IMG/VR virus record: IMGVR_UViG_3300032214_001346
Span: 29,413 to 93,412 of that record
Length of the DNA: 64,000 nucleotides
Direction: 5' to 3' (one strand)
DNA from: a virus
The notes under the pieces were generated by a model. It saw only the letters and a list, made by a program, of their open reading frames with translations. It was not told where the DNA came from and ran no database searches. Positions 22,328-29,236 of this stretch are shown piece by piece (position 1 is the first letter of the stretch; every line of letters starts with the position of its first letter). The position numbers and the translations under genes are program-made.

Positions 22328-23204
22328 ATTTTATTGATAGCCAGGGCATGATTAATCAGATAATTCATGGTGATTGTTTTGAAGTTTTGAAAGATATTCC
22401 TGATGGTTCTATTGACGCTGTAATCACAGATCCGCCTTACATGACAACTGATTTAAACTTTGATAAAACAGGCTTTGATGTTGACTTATTCTTAAAATTA
22501 TTATTACCAAAACTTAAAAGTGATGGACAATTAGCTGTATTTGGGAGTATTGAATTACTTGCTAAGTTTAGCGGTATTTATCCTATTAGATGGTCAGGAA
22601 TGTGGCTGAAACAAAGCGGAGTAATGAGAACTCATACAGCCAAGAAACCTATGAGCAAAAGCGAACCTTACTGTATATTTGCTCACCCAAAACATAAAGT
22701 ATCAAACCTTGTTTATAACAAAATATTATTGCCAGGAGAGCCTTATGAAAAAAACAAAAAAATACTGGCTATATTAGAGACGGCAAAAATCAAATAGATA
22801 GAGCAAATACTTCTGCATGGACTAAGGACGGGTATATCTCAAAAAACCTGGGTACAAGACAACAAACAGATGTTATTGAAGCACCAAATAAAAGTTGCTT
22901 AAAACACCATGAAAGAACCATTCACCCCACACAAAAGCCTGTAGCACTGATATCTACATTGGTTCAGTGGATAACCAACCCCGGCGATTTAGTCCTTGAC
23001 CCATTTGCTGGTAGTGGTACAACGGCACTAGCCTGTAAAGAACTTGGTAGAAACTATATCTGCATTGAGAAGGAACGGGAATATGTTGATATTATTCATA
23101 AACGCTTAAACACTCCCATTACTGAGAGAGGCTTAACTGTAGAGGAACAGGTAGAGATTGAAGAGAAGACTAAGCCACCTTATCAGCAGTTGTCATTGTT
23201 TTAA
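22324..23204 (+). CDS. N4/N6 DNA methyltransferase, split by a -1 frameshift
   Basis: A beta-class enzyme: the catalytic DPPY ([11 protein letters not shown], about residues 37-47) precedes the cofactor motif [21 protein letters not shown]. The first frame (22324-22797) stops early. The second frame continues without a start codon from about 22749 ([20 protein letters not shown], then [16 protein letters not shown]) to 23204. The shift lies at A-AAA-AAC (22749-22755), a canonical -1 slippery heptamer in the correct phase, next to a second seven-A run. It may be programmed frameshifting, a recent inactivating indel or a sequencing error. The joined product would be about 293 residues, normal for the family. 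A promoter with almost no leader precedes it. Confidence 0.75.
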
Positions 23205-23206
23205 AA

Positions 23207-23234
23207 ATACCCACTAAAGCGTATTAGTGGGTAT
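23207..23234. terminator. TACCCACTAA-family terminator, copy 2
   Basis: ATACCCACTAA (23207-23217) pairs with TTAGTGGGTAT (23224-23234). It lies between the convergent methyltransferase and Rha genes and has A/T flanks usable in both directions. Confidence 0.85.
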
Positions 23235-23239
23235 GGGAA

Positions 23240-24007
23240 TTATTCACCAATTAATCTTTGTCTAGTATCTCCAAATATTAAATCAATGACTTCATCCAAT
23301 GAATCAGGTGCAACATACTCACTAGTAGAGTGCCTCGTAACGGGTATTAATAAATCATCACGGTTCATGTTCCGTAATTTATCAGCTACCCATTTAAGCG
23401 AAGGTATCTTTTGTCCAGTACGCTTTTTAATTTCTGCTTTGAGTTGATCAGCAGTCAGGATTTTGGATACTTTACCCGTTTTTAGTTGCACAATCTCAGT
23501 AGCCAAAACTTCAGACTTGACAATCTGATCTGACATCCCTCTTAATGCTAAAACTGTTTCTTTGCCGTGCATAGTGAGCATAGACGAGTCTATTTCTTTG
23601 CCTTTGTTAATTTCCTTGGCAACTGCTAACTGAAGTTCTAGCTCACGGATACGCTCTGACTGTTGGGGAATAACGGTTTTTATGACGGCTTTAGCATCTT
23701 TAAATGCTTTGACCAGCGATCGCTTACATTGTCTAACCTTATCAGTGTTTTTGGATAAAGTCATTACGTAAGTAGCTTGGTCTTCATTCAAATAACAGAA
23801 AACGGTTGTATTCTTTGCACCGACTGAGTTTATTGCAGTTCCGTTTTCAAATCGGAGGTATCCAAACTCTTGAATTTCTGTCCAGTATTTCTTGATTGTT
23901 CTAACAAATGATTCATGCTCAATACTTAGCTCCCTGGCAATGAGTCGGGAATCAACAACCAGTTTACCATTTCTGTCAATTACGTCAATTTGTGTTAAAC
24001 TATTCAT
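23240..24007 (-). CDS. Rha-family phage regulatory protein
   Basis: A 255-residue protein. Residues 1-100 match the Rha domain (VDSRLIARELSIEHESFVRTIKKY, then CYLNEDQATYVMTLSKNTDKVRQCKRSLVKAF). The C-terminus (KILTADQLKAEIKKRTGQKIPSLKWVADKLRNM) looks like a second DNA-binding helix set. ATG 24007 has AGAGG 5 nt upstream; GTG 24013 is less likely. It is expressed from the duplicated promoter with structured leader B. Probably controls the lysis-lysogeny switch. Confidence 0.85.
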   Translation of the reverse strand: MNSLTQIDVIDRNGKLVVDSRLIARELSIEHESFVRTIKKYWTEIQEFGYLRFENGTAINSVGAKNTTVFCYLNEDQATYVMTLSKNTDKVRQCKRSLVKAFKDAKAVIKTVIPQQSERIRELELQLAVAKEINKGKEIDSSMLTMHGKETVLALRGMSDQIVKSEVLATEIVQLKTGKVSKILTADQLKAEIKKRTGQKIPSLKWVADKLRNMNRDDLLIPVTRHSTSEYVAPDSLDEVIDLIFGDTRQRLIGE

Positions 24008-24031
24008 ATCCACCTCTTATTTTTAAGTTGA

Positions 24032-24098
24032 TTACCAGTGACATAACCGTTAGGAATGTTGATACCGTTCTTAACGGTGCTGGTATTTTAATTATAAC
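24032..24098 (-). promoter_or_regulatory. Structured 5' leader B with promoter
   Basis: Minus-strand TATAAT (24091-24096), then stems TACCAG/CTGGTA (24032-24037 and 24080-24085), ACCGTTA/TAACGGT (24045-24051 and 24072-24078) and GAATG/CGTTC (24053-24057 and 24066-24070, one G-U pair). Same architecture as leaders A and C. Confidence 0.65.
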
Positions 24099-24143
24099 AC
24101 TTAATCGCAAATATGACTACACTTATTGATATAATAATTATGT
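24077..24143. repeat. Duplicated divergent promoter, copy 2
   Basis: A 67-bp match to 22261-22327 with one change. It drives the Rha gene on the minus strand and, from TATAAT at about 24130-24135, transcription toward gene 24180-24767. Confidence 0.8.
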
Positions 24144-24179
24144 GGTACTTAATGATTTTTGCAAAAGGGAATAAGCTTT

Positions 24180-24767
24180 ATGGAAGTAACATTAATCGCT
24201 TTAATCTTAATATCATATTTAGTCTACTTACTGCATTTTAAAATAATTCCATCATTGCAAAGATTAGATAAGAAAGTTTTTAAAAACAAGAACAGACCCA
24301 AGTTATCCCCAAATCAAGAATCAGAAATTAAAGGATATATGCGGCAGATATTAGCAACTACAAGCTTTAATCGTGTGTCCCTTTATTTCTTAGACTCACC
24401 ATACATAAACAACAATCTTATTCAAGCAGACTCTTACACATTATGGATAGAAGCGTCTAAATCTATTCCTATGCGAAAAGACACTAAATTATCTTTTGCT
24501 TATATCAGTGAAGAATTTAACCGCATGATACAGGCAAAAATAACTCATAAATATTATAAAAACGCTAAAGAGGGTCTAATATGTCAGGTGTGGTTGCGCG
24601 ATCGCCATACTGTCAGCTATGGGATATATATAATCAATGACTGTTCATTTTTGTTACTGGAAATTGCTATTACTCAACTTCCTAAATTATTTTATATTTT
24701 ATTGAGACACAATAAACACGGGGATTATGTTAGTCCGTGTTCTGCGGTAGCCCGTGTTTTACGGTAG
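24180..24767 (+). CDS. Membrane-anchored protein with GAF-like domain
   Basis: A 195-residue protein. One N-terminal membrane helix (TLIALILISYLVYLLHF, residues 3-20) is followed by a soluble domain (RQILATTSFNRVSLYFLD, then EGLICQVWLRDRHTVSYGIYIIN) with the strand order of a GAF-like sensor. Its layout resembles the C-terminal domain of gene 19015-19845. ATG 24180 is chosen over TTG 24159. Function unknown. Confidence 0.5.
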   Translation: MEVTLIALILISYLVYLLHFKIIPSLQRLDKKVFKNKNRPKLSPNQESEIKGYMRQILATTSFNRVSLYFLDSPYINNNLIQADSYTLWIEASKSIPMRKDTKLSFAYISEEFNRMIQAKITHKYYKNAKEGLICQVWLRDRHTVSYGIYIINDCSFLLLEIAITQLPKLFYILLRHNKHGDYVSPCSAVARVLR

Positions 24768-24771
24768 CTGA

Positions 24772-24915
24772 TCAGCCATAAGCAGCTTCACTCATGTCTT
24801 CCCCAATGCAGTAGCCATAAAAGTATTGCTCGTTGTCTCTTGTTCCTTCTGGGTAGGGATTATTGTAAGGTTGATTGTTGAACCCAGCATCATATCCTTC
24901 TTCGTATGCAGACAT
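24772..24915 (-). CDS. RMF/CrpP-like small protein
   Basis: A 47-residue protein. EGYDAGFNNQPYNNPYPEG followed by NEQYFYGYCIGEDMSEA fits the ribosome modulation factor/CrpP pattern (GYxAG, NPY, then an aromatic residue before GxxxG). RMF dimerises ribosomes in resting cells, and CrpP-like proteins are often plasmid- or phage-borne. The match is by pattern only. Start ATG is at 24915. Confidence 0.6.
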   Translation of the reverse strand: MSAYEEGYDAGFNNQPYNNPYPEGTRDNEQYFYGYCIGEDMSEAAYG

Positions 24916-25087
24916 AGTTTTTCTCTACTTTCTATAGAATTAATGTAGTTTCCTGCTTTTCATAGGGAAACATAACAATTATTGTATCACGAATAATTAT
25001 AATTATTTAAAGTTTTATGGTAGCTATGTTATGAGTGTTAGCTGCTAGTTTTAATCCGGCTTTCAAAAGTAAGTTAATATTAAATTA

Positions 25088-25417
25088 ATGATTTTGGGTA
25101 TAATTATGACACAATCTTTGTATTTTTTTAATAATAGCAAAGTTACTCCTGAAAAGGTTGAATTAAGGTCGCCTTTGTCTTGCATTAGTGCTTATGAAGA
25201 AACTTTAGAATCTCTTTTGTGTACGGCTGATTATCTTTCTCCTGTTTCCACTAGCTTTATGATGAATGACGCTGTGTGGGGGGCTATTGAAGGGATTATC
25301 AGAGATCAAATATCAGCGTTAAAACTTTCTCTTGAGGAACAATTTGATCTGTTGCAAGACCATCAAGTTCTTGGTAATTTGTTTAGGCACAATTTATTAC
25401 TGGTAACTGTTTATTAA
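25088..25417 (+). CDS. Hypothetical protein
   Basis: A 109-residue protein (or 103 residues from ATG 25106). No domain recognised. The C-terminal half is helical (GIIRDQISALKLSLEEQFDLLQDHQVLGNLF). GGTATAATTATGAC spans the second ATG, so a promoter may overlap the start. An 18-bp palindrome CTGTTTATT/AATAAACAG (25407-25424) covers the stop codon. Confidence 0.5.
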   Translation: MILGIIMTQSLYFFNNSKVTPEKVELRSPLSCISAYEETLESLLCTADYLSPVSTSFMMNDAVWGAIEGIIRDQISALKLSLEEQFDLLQDHQVLGNLFRHNLLLVTVY

Positions 25418-25429
25418 TAAACAGTGTAT

Positions 25430-25456
25430 TTACCCACTAAAGCGTATTAGTGGGTA
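25430..25456. terminator. TACCCACTAA-family terminator, copy 3
   Basis: TTACCCACTAA (25430-25440) pairs with TTAGTGGGTA (25447-25456), between convergent genes 25088-25417 and 25468-25887. Confidence 0.85.
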
Positions 25457-25467
25457 GTGGAAATAAG

Positions 25468-25887
25468 CTACTTCACTGGATACCATGTATCAGATCGCCG
25501 CTGCTCTTGCCATGCCAGCTTTGACAAAGTGGCTTGTAAATAAGAAATTGCCTTCTTTTTAGCATCCTCTTCATATACGGCATAGACGTAAAATCTATAT
25601 ACGTCTTCGAGAAAAGAATAGCCCTCTTCAGATGAATTTATTCCAATCCATCCTTTGGAGACATATACAGGGTATTCCTCTTTAGCAGGAATTTTTACCG
25701 TATACGGAGTTTCATTATGCTTCGGCAATTCTGGAATTGTCAAGACTTCCAATTCTTCAATCTGTGCTGACTCATCATCTTTAAATCCCCACAGGACTTT
25801 TGCTCTTTCTGCATCTTCCATGGATGCGAAAGCACCGTGAACTTGGTAATCGTCGTATTCACCAGATGTGAGTAGGTATACTTGCAT
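25468..25887 (-). CDS. Hypothetical protein (small alpha/beta phage family)
   Basis: A 139-residue protein. The N-terminus VYLLTSGEYDDYQVHGAFASMEDAERAK matches a widespread small phage protein family with a strand, a YxDY motif and a helix of xAER type, function unknown. FYVYAVYEEDAKKKAISYL is a second strand-helix unit. The start overlaps the upstream stop (TAATG). Confidence 0.6.
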   Translation of the reverse strand: MQVYLLTSGEYDDYQVHGAFASMEDAERAKVLWGFKDDESAQIEELEVLTIPELPKHNETPYTVKIPAKEEYPVYVSKGWIGINSSEEGYSFLEDVYRFYVYAVYEEDAKKKAISYLQATLSKLAWQEQRRSDTWYPVK

Positions 25888-26138
25888 TAAATTAACTCCA
25901 ATAAAATTGTTAGTGCTGATTGGATGCTGTTGATTGCATCCTTGATTAATGCCCGCTTTTGGGTTGCGGGTTTATTTGGTTTAGAAACTAACAACTCATC
26001 ATTAGCTATTAGTTTCATGAACTTAGAAATGTTGGGGTCTTCACCCCACGTACAGCCAAACTCTAAAGCTTTATTCTCTAGCTTGGCTTTGTCTTCCATT
26101 GAGACGGAGAGCGTAATGCTCTCCTGTTTCCTGGTCAT
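25887..26138 (-). CDS. Cyanobacterial ribbon-helix-helix-like protein
   Basis: An 83-residue protein. ESITLSVSMEDKAKLENKALEFGCTWGEDPNISKFMKLIA is the characteristic strand-helix-WGxxPNISK-helix pattern of a large cyanobacterial DNA-binding family. ATGA overlap with the upstream gene. Likely autoregulator of operon 25468-26928. Confidence 0.7.
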   Translation of the reverse strand: MTRKQESITLSVSMEDKAKLENKALEFGCTWGEDPNISKFMKLIANDELLVSKPNKPATQKRALIKDAINSIQSALTILLELI

Positions 26139-26473
26139 TGCAAATAAATTTCAACTTCTGTCCCTTTGTCGCGTAGATAAGGCGCAAAGCTTTCTTCATC
26201 TTCACCCAATACAATACAGGCGTTATTTACAGCATCATGAATGCTACAATCCATGAAAACTTGATGCTTGTAATACGTGGCTTTCATTATGCTATTCTGT
26301 ACCATTGTCAGAACCAGGGCTGATAATGGTGTACCACTTTTGCTGTACTGAGATGAGAAGTACAAATCTTCATCCCTTTTGACTTCATAATTTAATCTAT
26401 TTTCTAATGCTTGAGCCATAAACTTGTCATGCGCCAATTGCGCTAATTGCGATTCGTTTTCCCACCTAAACAT
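26135..26473 (-). CDS. Hypothetical protein
   Basis: A 112-residue mostly helical protein (LAHDKFMAQALENRLNYEVKRDEDLYF). Position in the operon: AGGA precedes the start, and the end overlaps the next gene as ATGA. No family recognised. Confidence 0.5.
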   Translation of the reverse strand: MFRWENESQLAQLAHDKFMAQALENRLNYEVKRDEDLYFSSQYSKSGTPLSALVLTMVQNSIMKATYYKHQVFMDCSIHDAVNNACIVLGEDEESFAPYLRDKGTEVEIYLQ

Positions 26474-26487
26474 AAGTGTCCTTTTTA

Positions 26488-26928
26488 TTACAGGATTTTA
26501 CTTGCGCCTATACAGTAACCGATTATCCGGTCACTCCATCCCAGTTTTTCCATCTCCTGAATGGGTGCAAACTGACTCATCCAATCCCAAGGATCAGACG
26601 GTCTGATTTTTAACCCAATCAATTCAGGAATTAATCTGAGCATTTCAGGTTTCCAATACCTTTGCAGACAGCCACCGACCTTAATAAAGGCCTTTTTAAC
26701 TTGTTCCTCTGAATATGTGGGAACAAGAAAGTCCATTAAGTTCAGTTGCACTGGGGTGGTGACAGACTTAAGAGGGGGTTGAACAGCAGCCTCTATACTT
26801 GCAAGCTTATTCTCGCAGTCAATCAGGGCAATAATGTACTTACGAGCATTCCTAACGCCTATAGCTATTTGGTTTCTCAGCCTGGCGATCGCTGACTTTA
26901 ACTTTTTAACGATAAGTGCAACACCCAT
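26488..26928 (-). CDS. Hypothetical protein, first gene of its operon
   Basis: A 146-residue protein. The basic helical start (VKKLKSAIARLRNQIAIGVRNARKYIIALIDCENKLASIEA) resembles that of gene 6372-6854, followed by WKPEMLRLIPELIGLKIRPSDPWDW. AGGAG precedes ATG 26928. Function unknown. Confidence 0.5.
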   Translation of the reverse strand: MGVALIVKKLKSAIARLRNQIAIGVRNARKYIIALIDCENKLASIEAAVQPPLKSVTTPVQLNLMDFLVPTYSEEQVKKAFIKVGGCLQRYWKPEMLRLIPELIGLKIRPSDPWDWMSQFAPIQEMEKLGWSDRIIGYCIGASKIL

Positions 26929-27085
26929 GGTACAATACTCCTAATCACTTGGTTAATAGAGGCTTGGGCTGTCTCCCTTGTCTCTATATTTATATCATTA
27001 CACAATATTTTATCCTTGTCAATAAGAAATTGTCCGTATTTTAATATATTTTGTACTGAATTTTTAAAGTTGTAAATTGTACAAT

Positions 27086-27373
27086 ATGAAAAGAAGTAAG
27101 CGACGTAACCGACATCAACTAAAACAGCAACTAAGGAAATTAGATGCGATCGCGCTTAAACAAATCCATAGGAGCTATAACCTTTCTTCGGCTTCCTGGG
27201 GTGGTAGTCGTTGCCCTGGATGCGGAATAAGTATTCGACCGTGCCAACTGCTTAACGCTGATTTTAGCCGGACTTTAGTAGATGAACACAGTAGATGGGT
27301 TGGGCATATTTCAGGGCATTTTCTACCTTGCAAAAAAGTTAAACGCTGTCCCGGCGAAAGGGATTGGTTTTAA
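27086..27373 (+). CDS. Small basic zinc-ribbon-like protein
   Basis: A 95-residue protein. A very basic N-terminus (MKRSKRRNRHQLKQQLRKLD) is followed by SRCPGCG and HFLPCKKVKRCPG, four or more cysteines that could bind zinc. ATG 27086 follows a TTGTACAAT -10-like box by only 1 nt, so the transcript may be nearly leaderless. Function unknown. Confidence 0.5.
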   Translation: MKRSKRRNRHQLKQQLRKLDAIALKQIHRSYNLSSASWGGSRCPGCGISIRPCQLLNADFSRTLVDEHSRWVGHISGHFLPCKKVKRCPGERDWF

Positions 27374-27496
27374 AGTTTCGGGAATTGATATTATTTTTGC
27401 CATTAAAGGGATTGATTATAGTTGCATGATGTGAATCATCGTTTTCAATAATCCAATGTCTTTAATGGCTATTTTTATCCACAATCAGGTTTTCCA

Positions 27497-27587
27497 GCTA
27501 CGGAAAAACCACAAGCGGAAAAACCAGCTACGGAAAAACCACAAGCGGAAAATCCGGCTACGGAAAATCCGGCTACGGAAAATCTGC
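27497..27587. repeat. 15-bp tandem repeat, six units
   Basis: Units such as GCTACGGAAAAACCA and CAAGCGGAAAAACCA alternate, then change to GCTACGGAAAATCCG. This minisatellite creates a basic repetitive open frame (27456-27680) that is unlikely to be a gene. Confidence 0.8.
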
Positions 27588-27675
27588 TATATAATAAATA
27601 TCTATTCCAATAAGTATTTAATTAAAGAATTATCTAAAGAGGAAGTATCTAAGCGGAATGCCCCTCATAAGAGGA

Positions 27676-27806
27676 TTTAAGAAAAGAACTAACACAACAG
27701 ATATCTGTTATTCCTGGCTTAAAGACAAATATTTTTAGAGAACAGATAAATCACTCATTGGATCAGGTTATGCCCGCCCGCCGCGCTTAAAAATGACAAG
27801 AAGCTA
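27676..27806 (+). pseudogene. Duplicated gene fragment, copy 1
   Basis: About 130 bp nearly identical to 28154-28283. In one frame it reads LRKELTQQISVIPGLKTN and then IFREQINHSLDQVMPA before a stop caused by an extra C/G run. There is no start codon upstream. A decayed coding fragment containing the palindrome AACAGATATCTGTT. Confidence 0.6.
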
Positions 27807-27906
27807 TAGATAGTAAAGCGTAAATTACATCACTCAACTACAATCAAGTACCTTCATGGCGGAAATAACACCAATTCCTGTAATTCCTGTTTCTCCTATG
27901 AGTCCA

Positions 27907-27924
27907 CTTGCAATTAACCCAGTT
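27907..27924. repeat. Partial CRISPR repeat outside the array
   Basis: CTTGCAATTAACCCAGTT equals the first 18 nt (plus strand) of the 37-nt repeats at 29237-29637, in the same orientation, 780 nt beyond the outermost repeat. Perhaps a decayed terminal repeat. A 28-codon frame (27856-27942, MAEITPIPVIPV...) runs over it. Confidence 0.5.
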
Positions 27925-27976
27925 CAGGTGTCTTTATTTTAGTAAAGAAAGCCTTGAAAGCCTTATATTCTCGATC

Positions 27977-28060
27977 CGTTAAAAGTAACGTTGGAGTCGT
28001 TAAAAGTAACGTTGGAGTCGTTAAAAGTAAGGTTGGAGTCGTTAAAAGTAACGTTGGAGT
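27977..28060. repeat. 21-bp tandem repeat, four units
   Basis: CGTTAAAAGTAACGTTGGAGT repeated four times (one unit with a change). The region 27374-28395 otherwise holds only minisatellites and decayed fragments. A minus-strand frame (27914-28096) reads TTPTLLL four times and is likely a by-product. Confidence 0.8.
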
Positions 28061-28153
28061 CGTTGAATTTAAGGTTTCATCTATATTATTAAACAATCTT
28101 AATTAACAGTCTTAATTAACAATCTTTAGCTTAAGCGTAAATAAAAAAGCTTC

Positions 28154-28319
28154 TTTAAGAAAAGAACTAATACAACAGATATCTGTTATTCCTGGCTTAA
28201 AAGTAAATATTTTTAGAGAACAGATAAATCACTCATTGGATCAGGTTATGCCCGCCGCCGCGCTTAAAAATGACAAAAAGCTAATAGACTTTGGTTCAGA
28301 ATTTATAAAGCAATTTTAA
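28154..28319 (+). pseudogene. Duplicated gene fragment, copy 2
   Basis: The longer copy of 27676-27806. The frame LRKELIQQISVIPGLKVN, IFREQINHSLDQVMPA, ALKNDKKLIDFGSEFIKQF reaches a natural stop at 28317-28319 but lacks a start. It is the 3' end of a lost gene whose parent is not in the window. Confidence 0.6.
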
Positions 28320-28345
28320 AGCGTACTTATTGAATAAATAAAAAA

Positions 28346-28373
28346 ATACCCACTAAAGCGTGTTAGTGGGTAT
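28346..28373 (-). terminator. TACCCACTAA-family terminator, copy 4
   Basis: ATACCCACTAA (28346-28356) pairs with TTAGTGGGTAT (28363-28373), with a T run on the minus strand, after gene 28396-28599. Confidence 0.85.
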
Positions 28374-28395
28374 CAGGTTGAAACCTACAATGCAA

Positions 28396-28599
28396 CTATA
28401 ACACTGTTGAAACAGCCAAGACATCATTCATGTCTTGTCCATAATATTGAACTTCAGCGGTTCTCCGTCCAAAGCGAATATCCGCGTTTCCGCCGAAGGC
28501 TCTAATTTTCCCTGCGGACATCTTGACGTACACCTGGTTATCGTCCGTTAGGGAAAAATACCCGCAGACTGGTACATCTTTAAATTGTCTAAGCTTCAT
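28396..28599 (-). CDS. 67-residue beta-rich hypothetical protein
   Basis: MKLRQFKDVPVCGYFSLTDDNQVYVKMSAGKIRAFGG..., predicted mostly strands. It is the first of a set of small genes behind the TTGACA/ATAGACTATAG promoter with an AGGAGACAA leader. It follows the mini-array on the same strand. Function unknown. Confidence 0.6.
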   Translation of the reverse strand: MKLRQFKDVPVCGYFSLTDDNQVYVKMSAGKIRAFGGNADIRFGRRTAEVQYYGQDMNDVLAVSTVL

Positions 28600-28630
28600 T
28601 GTTTTGTCTCCTTGTCTCCTGATTTATAAA

Positions 28631-28662
28631 TATAGTCTATCTTATTTTTTGTTTACTGTCAA
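28631..28662 (-). promoter_or_regulatory. ATAGACTATA-type promoter of gene 28396-28599
   Basis: Minus strand: TTGACA (complement of 28657-28662), about 16 nt, then ATAGACTATA (28631-28640), followed by AGGAGACAAGGAGAC and the ATG. The same arrangement occurs at 35719, 35899, 37248, 37341 and 39840. Confidence 0.75.
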
Positions 28663-28703
28663 GTGGTTTTAGAAAATATTTGTTTCGCTTGCTTGCTTGA
28701 ATT

Positions 28704-28811
28704 CTTGCAATTAACCCAGTCCCTCAAGTCCGGTTTCACCACGCTGAAACACAATTTAATACTTTAACTTACACCTTGCAATTAACTCAGTCCCTCAAGG
28801 TCGATTTCACC
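28704..28811 (-). CRISPR. Outer CRISPR mini-array, two degenerate repeats
   Basis: Repeats at 28704-28740 and 28775-28811 (37 nt each) flank one 34-nt spacer (28741-28774). They differ from the main repeat mostly in the middle and match its ends (CTTGCAATTAA... and ...TTTCACC). A TATAAT promoter in the adjoining 36-bp sequence would start transcription about 3 nt before the first repeat. Confidence 0.75.
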
Positions 28812-28847
28812 TTTACCCCTATTATAGCATTATTTCTTATTAGGAAA
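28812..28847 (-). promoter_or_regulatory. 36-bp duplicated promoter, copy at the mini-array
   Basis: Identical to 29200-29235. Minus strand contains TGCTATAAT (extended -10) followed by AGGGGTAAA, and then the repeat begins. Its length equals a spacer. Confidence 0.65.
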
Positions 28848-28941
28848 CAATTGCTCAAGTACCCGTCCTACAGTAGTTCCTAACCACTGACCACCGCGTT
28901 TTGAGGGTATGTTTTTATTGTTTAAATAATCTGCGATCTAG

Positions 28942-29181
28942 CTAAAAATCAACTCTACCATCACTGTTTAATTGGAATGTTTCGGCGTAGTCCTTGGCGA
29001 TGAAACTGCTTATTAAGTCTACAGTGGTTACTTCGTTCATGGTTTTGTCGTAATACTGAGCATAATCTGATATGGTTTTATAGGCCACTATTAGGTTTAT
29101 GGCACTAGCTTTTAGTTCCGGGTTGTTCCAATCTGTCTTGTTGATGAACGCCAATTCTTTGCTGATATCCATTAATTCCAT
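28942..29181 (-). CDS. 79-residue ORF inserted in the CRISPR array
   Basis: A small acidic helical protein (MELMDISKELAFINKTDWNN..., with ASAINLIVAYKTISDYAQYYD). It lies between two identical 36-bp sequences and two blocks of CRISPR repeats, on the array strand. The upstream copy of the 36-bp sequence is its promoter. Size, charge and place are compatible with an anti-CRISPR or regulator of the nuclease, but no homology supports that. Confidence 0.5.
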   Translation of the reverse strand: MELMDISKELAFINKTDWNNPELKASAINLIVAYKTISDYAQYYDKTMNEVTTVDLISSFIAKDYAETFQLNSDGRVDF

Positions 29182-29199
29182 AGCTTTTAAGGGGTAGGT

Positions 29200-29235
29200 T
29201 TTACCCCTATTATAGCATTATTTCTTATTAGGAAA
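29200..29235 (-). promoter_or_regulatory. 36-bp duplicated promoter, copy at ORF 28942-29181
   Basis: Same sequence as 28812-28847 and directly next to the last main-array repeat. TGCTATAAT on the minus strand lies about 25 nt upstream of the ATG at 29181. Confidence 0.65.
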
Positions 29236-29236
29236 T

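Noticed and set aside
27456-27680. Basic repetitive 74-codon frame
   Set aside because: Created by the 15-bp minisatellite; no ribosome site and no family pattern.
27691-27704. AACAGATATCTGTT palindrome as a telomere site
   Set aside because: Only 14 bp, and it also occurs in the second copy of a decayed coding fragment; known hairpin telomere sites are longer.
27914-28096. TTPTLLL-repeat frame on the minus strand
   Set aside because: By-product of the 21-bp tandem repeat.
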